Assembly (NCBI GenBank): GCA_900660155.1 | Contig: CABFPE010001148.1 | Coordinates: forward strand, 6,294-70,293 | Reading direction: 5' to 3' | Source: Hofstenia miamia | Taxonomy: Eukaryota > Xenacoelomorpha > Acoela > Hofsteniidae | DNA: 64,000 nucleotides | Shown: positions 25,801 through 34,877 of the stretch, piece after piece | How the letters are laid out: every line of letters begins with the position of its first letter | Position numbering within the stretch: the stretch's first letter is position 1 | The notes under the pieces: generated by a model | Told to the model about the DNA's origin: nothing | Databases searched by the model: none | Seen by the model: the letters and a program-made list of their open reading frames with translations, nothing else | Program-made: the position numbers and the translations under genes

Positions 25801-28800
25801 TAAATAAAAAAATTTAACATATAATTGAAAATACTAAAATTAAAACAATTTTGCATCAACTAAACTTTTTGACAATTCAATAGAGTTCACTCATGGTCGC
25901 TTGAAGTAAGGATGCGTACAACACTGGTGGAAAAGTCGTCCTGGCTTTGAGCAATGGTTTCTGATACAAAAAAATTTCGGCTACCATTGAAAGTATCGGA
26001 TACTTTTTAGCATTGGTCTTCCCGAACAAAAGGGCTTTGTTGGTAGGTCTTCAAATTAAACAGCGTATTTTTAGGTAATTTAAAGTTTACTCTGGGACAC
26101 GGACAGTGCCTAAATGAAATTGATTGGCGCTTGCTATTACTAAGGCAATTTCTGAGTTAATTGCAATTCTTTTCACTGTGGATTTATATTTATGTATATT
26201 TATTTATACAATTTTTAACAATTCTAGGACCGTTGTGCATAGATTTCGGGTCCGCTTCATTCTTAGTTTTGCAGCCCAAGCCCGGCCCTGGCTCGGTTAC
26301 ATCTCTGGCACATCGTTTCGATCTACTACATGGATTACGTTCTGGTCAATTTCCAAAACCTTAAAATTCAAAAGAGGTTTAAATTGAGATTCAAGTAGGG
26401 TGATATAGAAAAGCTAAACGTTTTCAAGAAATACAGCCTTGTATATTGACAAATACTGCTAATTTCTAACATTTAAATATTAATGTTTATTTTACAAACA
26501 TTATTTGGAAAACTTTCTGATTACACTTGTAACAATAGCGATATTAGCATTTCAATTTATCTCAGAGTGTGGGAATATCAATATAAAGGACTTTACTTAA
26601 TTTAAAGCAAACACTCAACATTCAAATATGCACTCAATCTAAAAACCAAGCAGTTATTAGTTGACAATCTAAACCAATCCGAAAAAATCGCATTGATAGC
26701 CAAGAATGAAGAAATCTAAAAAATGTTACAATCGTTTTTATGGATAAATAATTTAGCATATCAAAACAATTCTAAACTGGATAACAATTCCCTACACCAG
26801 ATGGCGTACAAATACAATTTAAAAAATATGTAATTCGAAATTCATCAAAGAAAGGTCTTAAATTTTCATTATTCATGAATTTCTTATTATACCAGAGAAT
26901 ATACAATTTTGTAGTTCGTGCAAACATAACCTTAGTGTGGTCAAAAGAGTAGATCAATTCAACAGTCTTGTCTTTTGTATGCCAAAAATGTGAAATTCGT
27001 CAGAAAAAAATATATTTGTTTATAACACGTTGTTCGCTGATTCATCATTTATGTGAAAATATAGAAAAACGCAAAGTGAAACTTGAAAAAAATTTTCATA
27101 GTACAGTTGTGGGATTCCCAAAAACTTCCCCATACGTCTTTCACTATTAAAAGCAGCAAGCATTACTAAAAATTTATAACCTAAAAATATATTCGAATAA
27201 ATTTAAATCAATGAGGTTGAAAGTTCCAAGTTAACAAACGTATTTCAGAAAATTTGAATGCCTTTACTAAAAGTTTAAAAAAAGATATTTTTAAAATAAC
27301 AGTGTCAAAGGAATTAGCTGTAAAAGCTAACGACATACATACAGTCGTTGAAACAGCCGAAATGAAATCAAAACAAAAACCAATTAGTAATCAATCCTTT
27401 TCAGTAAATTTGACAGGTAAAATTTAATTCTTGAGACGTAAGAGTAAGGTGCAATCACGAATGAGCGTCCATTAGATGAGATTGGAAATGTTTTCTTTAT
27501 CATAATGAATATTAGCCCTACATATTCCGCACAACACTAAAATTTGGAAAAATGAAAAAATTAAAACCTCAAAAAATCGCATTGATTTGATGCCAATGAA
27601 TATTCTCACCAAAAGCAGCAAAATTATTAAACGAAAATGGAAGGTGATGGGGAGGAATGAAAAGAATTTGATGAAGTAGTGTGTAATATAATGTAAACAT
27701 AAGCAGATAATGCCGAACGACAATTACGATACTGTTTCAATACTAAAGTAAATTTTTAAACTTAATTAATTGCAGTGAAGGGAATCCCGTTATTTGAGTT
27801 ATTCTCTTTGAAAATAACTTCAAAGCTTTGGCATTATTCTCTATTTATGAAGTAGTTTTGATTTGATTTTAACATTCGATGGTTTCTAATAAGTCGTAAC
27901 AGAATTTAAAAATGTTTAAAAAACTTTAAATTCAGAGATTAAATGCTACGTTTCTTAGATGGATTATCCGATGAAACTTTTATAATGAAATTTAACGAAC
28001 ATCGGAAATATTCTGAATTATAAAGTAGTAAAGCAACAAAAAATTTTTCTACAAGAATTTATATAAAACTTTTTAGAATCGTGATACTGAAAAAAAATTT
28101 TTAAACGCTCATAAATAGATTGAGAATTGCCTTTTCATTTTCGTCCTTAATTCACGACCTGACGAGACGAACTTTGACGCGCACCTAAAGAGGACTCACA
28201 CTGTCTTCAGAAAAAACTATTTCAGGGTAATTGTTGTTTCCATGGGCATTAGACCGCCACATTATCTGAACAGTAGGTATGGAAAGAATTTGAATATTTT
28301 TACAAAAATCGGATTTCTCATTGAAAAATATTCTTATTGCATGTACTTCAGGCACAAGAATAAATTTTAACACACATCTTCATTCAATATTTCCTTACAG
28401 GCTTGGGTAAAATTGTTCAAAAATGCGAATAAATCGATTTGTTACTTAAAAGTAATATGTAAGTAATAAGTAAAAGAGGAAACCCATTGTTTTTTTGCCA
28501 ATACAGCCTTAACATGTAGATTTAAAATTAAAGTCAATGTATTGAAAAACTAATACTTGATCTTGGAAGAGAAAGCACCAAACGGCTTGAGTGACATCGG
28601 CAGCATGAGTGGAATTATGATAAGGATTTTCTAATCTATACATCTGTTGTATTAACCCGAAAGTTTTGTAAAGTTTTAAGTAGTTGAGGTCGAACAGTTT
28701 GATGAGCCCTGTTTTTTCGAAGAGATGCATACAGATGTTGACCAATGAGTTTCCTAAATAGGGCTAGTAAACCTAAAATTTTTGACAAGAATTAAGTGAA

Positions 28801-31800
28801 AAACTTAATAATCTTAATGATAGGCTCAATAAAACGAAAATCATTGTAGTATTTAAACCCTTCTTTTGCAAATGTCTAATTAATGCACAACTAAATCAAG
28901 AAAATCCTATAACGTAGTCCTAAATTAACGTTTTCACAATTTGAGAATCAGTATAGCCTGATTACTTTCCAAAGAACGAATGCTGAAGTTAAATGTATGT
29001 CACAGATTCATGATTGAAATGGTGACAAAATAATTCTCGCTATGAATTCATTAAAATTTGACTAAAAGAAATTAGTGAATGGATGATTTGCCAGCACTTC
29101 CATACAAAGTCGAAGTGCAACAGTAACACCACTAGTTGGCGTACGAGAGAAAACATATTGTTAAACGTTCGCTAATTATTAAATTCGACGAAATCAGATA
29201 TAACTATCCAATTGTAAGTGACATCAAGATGAAACAGACACAGAATGTAATTAAATAACAAAATATAAAATTTGGAAAATTGAATTATAGGGAGGATTGA
29301 CAACCGAGAAAACAGCTCCATAAAAAGTCGGCTACTAGGCAACGGTGGATAAGAATTGTAAATTAAATTAAACCACGGAAATTCACACCGTTGTCCATAA
29401 TTGGCTAGAATTAAAACGATAACAAATAACTGACATTTGATAGAAATTAAAGAATAACTGACATTTGATAGAAATTAAAGACTTAAACGTATACCAACCA
29501 TAGCTAGCTCTTTCAAACTGAAAAGCATCAAAATACCAGTGATCTATGAATTTGAAAAGGCACTAAAATAGTAAAATTACAAAATAAACGGTAGTTAATG
29601 AAACTTACCTTATCTTGCACAAAATAGCGCGGATCAATTACATAATTTTTCTTATGGGCAGACAACGAAGGCAGTTGGCAGAAAGCGAGTTTCTGTAATC
29701 TTCGAATCTCTTCTTCCTCTGTAATGGCGCCCTCCTGAGGAACCGATAATTGACTACTATCTCCATTATAAGTGGATTCAACGACTAAAATATCGTCTCT
29801 TAAATAAGAAACTGCAAGGTAGCATGTACCCCAAAAATTGACTGTAAATACAGTATATTGTGTACGTCTTTAATAGATAAAATAAAACTTTGAATGACAA
29901 TCGGTTTTGCAATACTACACTATAAGTCACATAATAAAATTCAGCTTCCATGGCTTCCAAAAATAAATTGAGAGCTTTCAATTCCAGAATTTTTCAAGCA
30001 CGCTAGCAAATATTTTCAACTTGATTATATTAGAATGTCTATGTACTCCATGCTAGGGTCCTAAGGAAGCAAAATATTACTGATTCCTATGCCATTTAGT
30101 TTACTGGACGAGTTCATAATTCCATTCCATACCAGTCCCATGGTCCTACGTGGTCCCAAGACATAAATCATATCAGAGCCAAGATTTGAATAACCGTGGT
30201 ATCAGTCTAAGCACCACCAAAATATATTATCCCAATTCCCAGTCTCACAGTCCTTGAATTAAGTAAATCGAATGAGACTGAACATCCTCGCAAAACCCTA
30301 TTCCATATGTCCCGAAGCTTAAACAAGTCTACTGTTACCTAAACGTTTTTTTAAAGACAATGATCGCGATTTATAACGGCAGTCGCATATTTTTGAATAT
30401 GCAAAAAATGGTTATTTATATGTTTGATTAATTAAAAAAATGAAAGATATATATTTTCAGATTCTGTGATGAGTGAGTTTATCGTGCTACATTTTTTAGT
30501 TTTTAAGAATAGTAAAAATGGTTACAAAGCGAGATGAACTCAGATTCATTTCAAGACAACCACGAAAAACATATTTATTTAGAATTTTAGAATAAAACTA
30601 AGGTTGCCTTCAATTAACAGAAAATTTAATTTCCTAAGAGGCTAGCTTTCCCTTAGAATGAGCATTTAATTATACAGTAATAAGCACTAATTGATTAAGT
30701 GAATAGAGAAAGGGCTACAAATTCTAAATGGAATGGAAACGATTTAAAATTCTCCGTTTCTTAAATTTTGCATTTGGTAATGAGAATTTATTTTAAACTA
30801 ATTGCTAAATTACGAGATGAGACAATGACTTGCAAAATCCTTAATGCTTGACGAAGCATTGGCGGACATTATCGAAATGCAATTTACAATGAAAGACAGG
30901 AAACCATGCCATCCGCAGAATGGAAAAGTAATCTCCAGCAGTACAGTTCATGACAGCACTTCAGGAAAGTTTTATAACTGAAATTTTATTCAAAAATAAT
31001 TAGATGAGTAAAGAGAGTAATTCAAACAGTACCAAAGTTTAGGGCATTTATTTTCATCAAAAGCAAACATATCTTGCACTTGCAATACATTGTTAAAAAA
31101 TTAACTAAAAAAGAATATTGCAATGGCTACAAGTGATATACAACAAAGTGAAAGGATGTGAAAGAACTAAGCTTTATCGATTTTAGCACGAAGATGCTCA
31201 AAGGATCATCAAAGTGATAGAATAGAATCTGCCAATCATCAATTACTAGTACTTACGTCACTGACAAAAGAGCTTTTTGCAAAACGCAATCTGATTTAAA
31301 TGATCAATATGGATTACTATTGCAAAAAACCAATAAAGGATAAATCATTTCAAAATCCGATCGGAATCATGAGGATATTGAACTGCATATGATTAATAAG
31401 CTTTCCTGACATCTTTTCAAAAATAGTGCAAAAAATCAATGAAGAAGATGAGGACAAACTCGGGTACTGCAGTGCTATTTGTTGGAAATAGAATTTTGTC
31501 TGTGAAGCATTAAAAAATTATGTTCTCTTTTCTAGACTTTAAACCTCATTTTAAGGGGCTTAATGCCCAAGACATATTAAGATAGAAAATGCGTATTAGT
31601 TGCAATAAAAACTAAAAGTTTTTGATAGTAATATTTCCCAATATTTTAATGAACTTTGCCAGTGGATCTGCCGCTTTCTTTATCACCATTTTGTTAACAT
31701 TTTATTGCATCAACACATGGAAAGTAAGAATAGAAATTAGCTATAGGTCCATATTCAAGAAAAATAATTAGATAGTATTTACTTGACTTCTGCCAATAAT

Positions 31801-33139
31801 GCCCTAGTAAGAACTAGATCCAATGCAATTCATATTCCCAAAAAGTAACACAAAAACTTTACAACACGAATCAATGTAAACGCTGTTAATAATAATTATA
31901 AACTTTAATCAGACGAATACAATTTGAGAGACCAACTAATGGGAGTGAAGGTGAAACTTTATAATGCGATTAATCAAAAAATTCTGGTATCTGACCCTTG
32001 ACTATTACTGAAGCATGTGATTTCTGGCTGGAGAAACTCGCAAACCCAAAAGAATCGATGTCGGAAATAATTTCCGTAAACGTGCCTATCAAACGCAAGA
32101 TATTTAATCCATTTCTAAGAAGTGGATCTTAGCGCATTTATATATATATATATAAATGACGCCCAGAAGTTTTGAAAATTAGTAAGTCAAGGCGTCGTAG
32201 GCATCATACATGAAAATTTCAATTCAGAGTTGAATTCATAACGCTCTGGCTGTGGTTAACCCAATTGAATTGATGGCGTAGAAAACAATTCCAAATTAAA
32301 TCTGAGAAATAAACCACAGTTTAGTACAATCGAATTCAAAGCCGAAAGATAAAATATCTAATTTATATACTTAATTACCACTAAGAGGAAATTGGAGGAA
32401 ATTATTTGATAATCAGAAAAAAAGGCGATGCAATATATCGCCAGTTATAATTGATTAGACAAGGCCTTTGATTTAATCAGTTAGTTCATTGAACAAAATG
32501 ATATCTGTTTTATTATTGAATAAAGCTTGCAAAATAAAGTGCAGCCATGAATATCGAAGATTCCAGGAAAAATTAAAATCTATAAAATTACATTGAAGCT
32601 TTCGACAATGTGTGGCATTAGCTAATATTCTAAGTACGATTTTAAAAAGCTTTTAGACTATGATACAGGAATAACTGCTAGTTAAAGAGTAGCAGCTTGG
32701 GGTTAACAATAAATCGAAACCCATTGTCAATTTAGCGGTGTTTTTCATAAAATTAACGAAAGGAACTCCTTACATACAGTTGAAATGAAATTTGCTTATT
32801 CAGCCGAGGCGTGCGGTATAATAAGAAAATTATTTATTTTAAAAAAACAACCATTACAAACTTCGAAGGATAAGCACAGAAATAATTCGAATTATTGTAT
32901 TTAAATGATGTCAGGGTTATAAATTAAAGAATTGTAATTAAGGCATCTGCAATAATTTTAAAAATTTCGGATAAATAAATACTACAGTTTACCTTTGAGA
33001 CGATTTTGCAGTTCGGTTTGGTTAATAGACTGTCGGCGGATGCTTGGGCAGAAAGTGGGAGGCATTAATGCAGGCAAGACAGGTTTGCAACTGCCATGGA
33101 GCTGCACCACATCACCTAAATGATCCATTAAAGACAATT
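3803..33139 (-). CDS. PDE7-like: PDE7-type cyclic nucleotide phosphodiesterase, nine exons, 5' end missing
   Basis: PDE7 enzymes hydrolyse 3',5'-cAMP in the cytosol and so limit PKA signalling. I joined nine minus-strand exons: 33139-32993, 29784-29609, 28763-28557, 24774-24634, 22958-22776, 21980-21918, 10130-10034, 4980-4900 and 4827-3803. All junctions are GT-AG and all phases agree, giving about 705 residues. Seen: [10 protein letters not shown] (proton-donor and metal His), [10 protein letters not shown] (metal His/Asp), LILATD, KCADIC (metal Asp), EEFFRQGD, and NVQTGF (purine-clamp Gln and Phe). The NQ in HPGVNQ and the surrounding sequence fit PDE7 better than other PDE families as I recall them. 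Exon 22958-21980 aligns to human PDE7A without gaps. The intron of 11.8 kb is mostly transposons. The enzyme looks catalytically competent. The initiator exon is not found. cAMP specificity is inferred from the family. Confidence 0.92.
4900..4980 (-). CDS. PDE7-like: PDE7 exon H (M-loop and invariant Gln)
   Basis: The exon has 81 nt, entering with two bases and leaving with one. The acceptor is TGCTTTAG|GGG and the donor ACAG|GTATTT. It encodes [20 protein letters not shown], then TLANVQT. It aligns over 29 positions without gaps to the PDE7A stretch GDIEKKYHLGV through ANIQIGF. Gln in NVQT is the purine-selective glutamine; the clamping Phe comes from the next exon. The usual SPLCDR of the M-loop reads QQLNDR, so this loop is divergent. 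The intron to the last exon is only 72 nt. Confidence 0.9.
8469..8972. other. Identical 204-bp duplication around an N-bounded 94-bp insert
   Basis: Bases 8469-8672 and 8769-8972 are identical along their full length. Between them are an N (8673), 94 bases, and another N (8768). The simplest reading is two overlapping contig ends that were joined without being merged, with a foreign fragment placed in the gap. The insert itself looks coding and is listed separately. Confidence 0.85.
8674..8767 (+). pseudogene. Coding-like 94-bp fragment, probably misplaced exon
   Basis: The fragment is open in its first frame for all 31 codons and reads [20 protein letters not shown], then [11 protein letters not shown], a Gln/Leu-rich coiled-coil pattern. 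DELLQMV resembles the DELIQLV that opens the Rab11-binding domain of Rab11 family-interacting proteins, but 31 residues are too few for a firm assignment. Being bounded by N on both sides, it has no visible splice sites. I infer that it is an exon or transcript-derived piece inserted by scaffolding, not a gene at this place. Confidence 0.35.
9367..9475 (+). repeat. Degenerate telomere-like (TTAGGG-type) tract
   Basis: About 110 bases of G/T-rich DNA contain GGGTTAGGGTTAGGATTAGG and many single-step variants such as GGTTTGGGTTA and TTTAGGGTTATGG. This resembles an interstitial telomeric or minisatellite tract built from TTAGGG, the common animal telomere repeat. It is too degenerate to be a functional telomere and lies inside an intron. 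Confidence 0.6.
10034..10130 (-). CDS. PDE7-like: PDE7 exon G (KCADIC metal-binding Asp)
   Basis: The exon has 97 nt: 32 codons plus one base. The acceptor is CAATTTAG|ATT and the donor CAAG|GTAATT. It reads [20 protein letters not shown], then [12 protein letters not shown], matching PDE7A ALKCADICNPCRTW and WSEKVTEEFFHQGD. The Asp of KCADIC is the third invariant metal ligand. The Pro that normally follows CN is Thr here. The overlapping open frame at 9878-10129 is a shadow in another frame. Confidence 0.92.
12064..13629 (+). mobile_element. Tc1-like transposon 1 (1566 bp, decayed)
   Basis: The element has terminal repeats CAGTGTCTCACGAA / CAGTGCCTCACGAA (one mismatch) flanked by TA on both sides, as expected for Tc1/mariner. 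The transposase starts at 12353 with a helix-turn-helix region, then [15 protein letters not shown] (first catalytic Asp), [10 protein letters not shown] (second Asp) and DINPIENL (Glu). The frame is broken by a TAG at 12959-12961, a one-base shift near 13015, and a TGA at 13158-13160 replacing the Trp after PIENL. It is not autonomous. It lies inside the hAT-like element. Confidence 0.92.
12353..13342 (+). pseudogene. Tc1-like transposase pseudogene
   Basis: The first 202 codons are open (12353-12961) and cover the N-terminal DNA-binding part, with ARKIA-like [20 protein letters not shown], and the first half of the DDE domain ([20 protein letters not shown]). After the stop the family sequence continues as [11 protein letters not shown] and then, in a shifted frame, [34 protein letters not shown] and [18 protein letters not shown] to a TAA near 13342. 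The expected full length is about 330 residues. Three lesions make a functional product unlikely. Confidence 0.9.
13776..15843 (+). mobile_element. Tc1-like transposon 2 (2068 bp, apparently intact)
   Basis: The terminal inverted repeats start CAGTACCGCTCAAATTATTA and agree over about 53 bp with two differences. TA flanks both ends. The element carries a full transposase split by one short intron (14589-15672). It sits 146 bp to the right of transposon 1, inside the same hAT-like element. The near-perfect ends and unbroken coding sequence suggest a recent insertion, younger than the host hAT and than transposon 1. Confidence 0.94.
14589..15672 (+). CDS. Tc1-family transposase, two exons
   Basis: A DDE transposase moves the element by cut and paste, acting in the nucleus at the terminal repeats. 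Exon 1 (14589-15035, 149 codons) ends WTVDDWKK at AAG|GTAAAT. A 67-nt intron ends ATATTAG, and exon 2 (15103-15672) opens [10 protein letters not shown]; total 338 residues, a normal Tc1 length. Seen: two helix-turn-helix regions ([17 protein letters not shown] and [14 protein letters not shown]), a basic GRKRS hook between them, and catalytic Asp in FSDESSFE, Asp in [10 protein letters not shown] and Glu in NPIENLW with 34 residues between the last two (DD34E). The splice is inferred from exact restoration of the WKKVIFSDE motif. Small transposase introns are known in C. elegans Tc1. No inactivating change was seen. Confidence 0.93.
16611..19460 (-). mobile_element. Decayed autonomous hAT transposon (2850 bp)
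   Basis: The ends CAGACTGACCACTTGGT and TAGACTGACCACTTGGT (inverse of the right end) are terminal inverted repeats with one mismatch, followed on both sides by TTTAGGGACC. The 8-bp flanks TTGAGCGT and TAGAGCAT agree at six of eight positions, consistent with an old hAT target duplication. The minus strand carries a broken hAT transposase over most of the element. It was inserted 327 bp from the neighbouring hAT-like element, in the same intron. Confidence 0.82.
17103..18994 (-). pseudogene. hAT transposase pseudogene
   Basis: The fragments occur in order on the minus strand. [16 protein letters not shown] (18773-18994) resembles a conserved block upstream of the catalytic core. [20 protein letters not shown] (18248-18496) resembles the GCslHklhN block. 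[20 protein letters not shown], then [20 protein letters not shown] (17287-17700), is the C-terminal dimerisation region (ShgN..vErgFS.nk.v). A coiled-coil-like end, [18 protein letters not shown], follows at 17103-17312 in another frame. Several stops and frame changes separate these pieces, so it is dead. Assignment to hAT is firm at the C-terminus and weaker upstream. Confidence 0.8.
20267..21543 (+). mobile_element. Tc1/mariner transposon 3 (1277 bp, decayed)
   Basis: The ends begin CCTTGGTTCAAAAAAAATGG and, inverted, CCTTGGTTCAAAAAAAGTGG: about 24 bp with one mismatch, with TA on each side. The transposase fossil inside is of DD34E type. TIR sequence and protein differ from transposons 1 and 2, so this is a third family. 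Size is normal for mariner/Tc1, so decay is by point change rather than deletion. Confidence 0.92.
20382..21440 (+). pseudogene. Tc1/mariner transposase pseudogene (third family)
   Basis: One frame runs from about 20382 through [20 protein letters not shown], a TGA at 20619-20621, and on through [30 protein letters not shown] (first catalytic Asp) and [21 protein letters not shown] one-base shift near 21040 moves the reading to [20 protein letters not shown] (second Asp) and [12 protein letters not shown] (Glu, DD34E spacing). A second shift in an A-run near 21290 precedes [10 protein letters not shown] and [16 protein letters not shown]. The real start was not identified. One stop and two shifts make it inactive. 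Confidence 0.88.
21918..21980 (-). CDS. PDE7-like: PDE7 exon F (63-nt micro-exon)
   Basis: This small exon of 21 codons lies between CATTTTAG and a strong CAG|GTAAGAA donor, phase 0 at both ends. It encodes [20 protein letters not shown] plus Q. Joined to exon E it aligns without a gap to the PDE7A stretch ending RHRHLVLQ that precedes MALKCADIC. The perfect length and phase agreement are the evidence, since sequence identity alone would be weak. Downstream of it, in transcription order, is the 11.8-kb transposon-filled intron. Confidence 0.85.
21981..22775 (-). other. Intron between exons E and F
   Basis: A 795-nt AT-rich intron with no repeat or gene recognised. Confidence 0.7.
22776..22958 (-). 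CDS. PDE7-like: PDE7 exon E (central catalytic helices)
   Basis: The exon has 183 nt, 61 codons, phase 0. The acceptor is ATTTTTAG|TTG and the donor GAG|GTAGTT. It begins [17 protein letters not shown] and ends [19 protein letters not shown], matching PDE7A from VLENHH through LILATDISRQNEYL. The LLEIHH stretch has Ile where nearly all PDEs have Asn. A second possible acceptor, AATCAG|TCT, lies 12 bases inside the exon; its use would drop the residues LENQ without changing frame and would bring the loop closer to normal PDE7 length. Confidence 0.93.
22959..24633 (-). other. Intron between exons D and E
   Basis: A 1.7-kb AT-rich intron. A (TA)n tract with an N at 23018 marks an assembly join or an unresolved base. 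Nothing else was recognised. Confidence 0.7.
24634..24774 (-). CDS. PDE7-like: PDE7 exon D ([10 protein letters not shown] metal site)
   Basis: The exon has 141 nt, 47 codons, phase 0. The acceptor is TATTTTAG|ATC and the donor TCC|GTAAGA. It reads [20 protein letters not shown], followed by [13 protein letters not shown] and DYLA. The His-Asp pair binds the two catalytic metals, and GVNQ is the PDE7/PDE8-like form of this motif. After DYLA the product has ETARFYS where PDE7A has TLYKNTS, so the loop before LLEIHH is several residues longer than usual. Confidence 0.93.
24775..28556 (-). other. Intron between exons C and D
   Basis: A 3.8-kb AT-rich intron. On the minus strand near 27000 a frame reads [12 protein letters not shown], which resembles the first Asp block of mariner transposases, but no terminal repeats or other motifs support it. 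A minus-strand frame at 28185-28373 and the plus-strand frames near 26130-26390 are unrecognised. Confidence 0.6.
28557..28763 (-). CDS. PDE7-like: PDE7 exon C (HNxxHA catalytic motif)
   Basis: The exon has 207 nt, 69 codons, phase 0 at both ends. It begins [15 protein letters not shown], aligning with GNSLVSLTFHLF of PDE7A, and reaches [16 protein letters not shown]. This motif carries the catalytic proton-donor His and the first metal-binding His. The donor is CAA|GTATTA. I placed the acceptor at TTTACTAG|CCC because it is the only nearby AG that keeps frame with exon B. A stronger TTTTAG nine bases upstream would add an in-frame TAG, and a third AG ten bases downstream breaks the phase. 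Confidence 0.92.
28764..29608 (-). other. Intron between exons B and C with a 28-bp tandem duplication
   Basis: An AT-rich intron of 845 nt. It contains a perfect direct duplication of a 28-bp unit, AATAACTGACATTTGATAGA plus eight bases, at 29425-29452 and 29453-29480. No gene was seen. Confidence 0.75.
29609..29784 (-). CDS. PDE7-like: PDE7 exon B (linker to catalytic domain)
   Basis: The exon is 176 nt: two bases completing a Val codon, then 58 codons, ending in phase 0 at AAG|GTAAGT, a strong donor. The acceptor is ATATTTTAG. The product runs [14 protein letters not shown], then an acidic/basic stretch [12 protein letters not shown], then [13 protein letters not shown]. The last part lines up with the NWNFDIFLFDRLT segment that opens the catalytic domain in PDE7A. 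The acidic first half has no clear equivalent in mammals and is probably a flexible linker. Confidence 0.82.
29785..32992 (-). other. Intron between exons A and B
   Basis: A 3.2-kb AT-rich intron with a short (TA)n near 32140. No gene or recognisable element was seen. Confidence 0.65.
32993..33139 (-). CDS. PDE7-like: PDE7 exon A (N-terminal region)
   Basis: This is the most upstream exon I can support. The acceptor reads TGATTTTAG and the donor AAAG|GTAAAC. It is 147 nt long, entering with two bases of a split codon and leaving with one, which joins to TC at the start of the next exon. It encodes about 48 residues beginning [13 protein letters not shown]. The LGDV element matches the LGDV/LGDI found upstream of the catalytic domain in mammalian PDE7A and PDE7B. 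An IRRQS stretch follows near its end. The region is richer in GC than its surroundings and open in only this frame. The short plus-strand frame over it is a shadow. Confidence 0.72.
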
Positions 33140-33583
33140 CTAAAATCAGCGGCCGAGGCTAGCAATCAAGTGAAAACGATTCGGAATTTCAAGTGCACTC
33201 GAAAAGATGTGCACAAGCAACTATACAGCAAATATTTACAATTATGATCAGGGCGCGAAGCAAAACAAGCAGAAAATTGTTGTCATTAATCTACAAGATC
33301 TCACCTTTGAATTTTGAGTCAAAATTAAAAGCGCCATTGGTTTTTCTCAACAAAAAAATAATAAATTCCCCCAAACCAAATAAATAAGTACATTGATTTT
33401 GTAGCCTACTTTTACTGGAACTGGAAGTAGAATTTTTAGTAAAGATACAAGTAACTATAATTCAAGCGAAAACATTAAAATATTTAAATAAATGAATTTC
33501 TCTTTGTCATTATATATCAAAAACCTGTGGAAAGAATAAAGTTACATTACATCAATCATTCAGATTATTTGAAGGGTATGTTG

Positions 33584-33614
33584 CGTGGAGTACGGAATAA
33601 TTTCGTACTCCACG
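33584..33614. repeat. 31-bp near-perfect palindrome flanked by 10-bp direct repeats
   Basis: Arms CGTGGAGTACG and CGTACTCCACG are perfectly complementary and enclose a 9-base centre that is itself almost palindromic. GGTATGTTGC occurs at 33575-33584 and again at 33614-33623, each copy sharing one base with the palindrome. The arrangement looks like a minute inserted sequence with a target-site duplication, or a double-strand-break fill-in scar. Confidence 0.8.
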
Positions 33615-33864
33615 GTATGTTGCCTTTAATAAATGCAAGTTTATAAACACTTTTCTGGAAAATACTTGTATAAACAGTGCTTCAGAAGTTTTCAAAAATT
33701 TTCTTAAACATTTTCATTGTTTCCTGCACATAGTCTAGAGGCCGCAAAACCTTACAGTATATAAATAAACACTGTTTTTGCCAAGCATTTCTCAGGAGAT
33801 ATATACATTGAAACATAAACTTGGGTAAAATTAGTTGCACGTCTAATGTGTTGCATGTTTGTAC

Positions 33865-33865
<1 letters not shown>

Positions 33866-33956
<91 letters not shown>
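33866..33956 (+). repeat. (TAA)n microsatellite
   Basis: About 30 uninterrupted TAA units. They give no stable frame or gene. The tract is the longest trinucleotide repeat in the window. Confidence 0.97.
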
Positions 33957-33957
<1 letters not shown>

Positions 33958-34828
33958 TATAATATATTTAAGAAGCACAGATAATTTCACCATAACTAGA
34001 CCTTAAATGTAAAATACTTATTTCAATTACTGTTGTTTTGAAAATTCCATCCTTAATAATTCAGCCAATACTTGTATCAACTTGGTTTTAGAAATTAAAC
34101 AAAATGTTGAATAGTTGTTTAAAACAGATTCGAAAGAAATCTTGTATTGTTATATTAAGAAAATGTGGTGTTTTTCCAGTGATGCATGTTGAAGACTTAC
34201 TCAACTTGTTTTCCGGCAATAATTTGATTAAATAATAAACATTTTAAAAATAAGCAGCATTGATTCAGTCTGAAACATTGAAAAATAAAGATAAACACGA
34301 AAAAAATTTTGTATAAAACGCCTACGCCCCTACATGTTCATAATACAACGCGCATATTGGCATTTAGCGCCCTTGGAAACAAACACTAGTTATTTGTGCA
34401 CACATTAATTTGTTGGATGATGCATAATGGTACTAGGTTTCTGTGGCATAACATAAAACTTTCTGGTAATATGTGGTCCCAAGGCTGGAATTTAAGCTGG
34501 TACGGGCTAGCTCGGCTACCCACAAACCGAGTAGAGCTTCAAATCTTGTTCTACAATATACATTGTTATATACTATTTGACCTGAAAATCTGTTAAAAAA
34601 TTATATTTTTCAGAAAGCACCTAAAACGGGTATAAGCTAGTGCTGTGCGTCCAAATATGCTTTAACCCTATTAACCGGCCCGGATTTCTTCTTATCTTAA
34701 CCGGATTTTAACCGGTTTTAATCGGATCTTTAAAAATTAGCATCATATTCAAATTAAAGAGAAAAATATATTCTATTTTTGTTTTTTAAAATGAAATTGG
34801 TCTATTCCTATGGGTTGACATAACATTT

Positions 34829-34838
34829 ATATATATAT

Positions 34839-34877
<39 letters not shown>
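34829..34877 (+). repeat. Compound (TA)n(CA)n(TA)n microsatellite
   Basis: TA units, then about eight CA/AC units, then TA units again. This is a compound dinucleotide repeat likely to be length-polymorphic. Confidence 0.95.

Noticed and set aside
26772-27150. Possible mariner transposase remnant ([12 protein letters not shown] on the minus strand)
   Set aside because: Only one short motif, with no second Asp block, Glu block or terminal repeats; kept only as a remark in the intron entry.
33044-33387. Plus-strand open frames over 33044-33387
   Set aside because: They lie opposite PDE7 exon A and its acceptor; the minus-strand exon explains the coding character.
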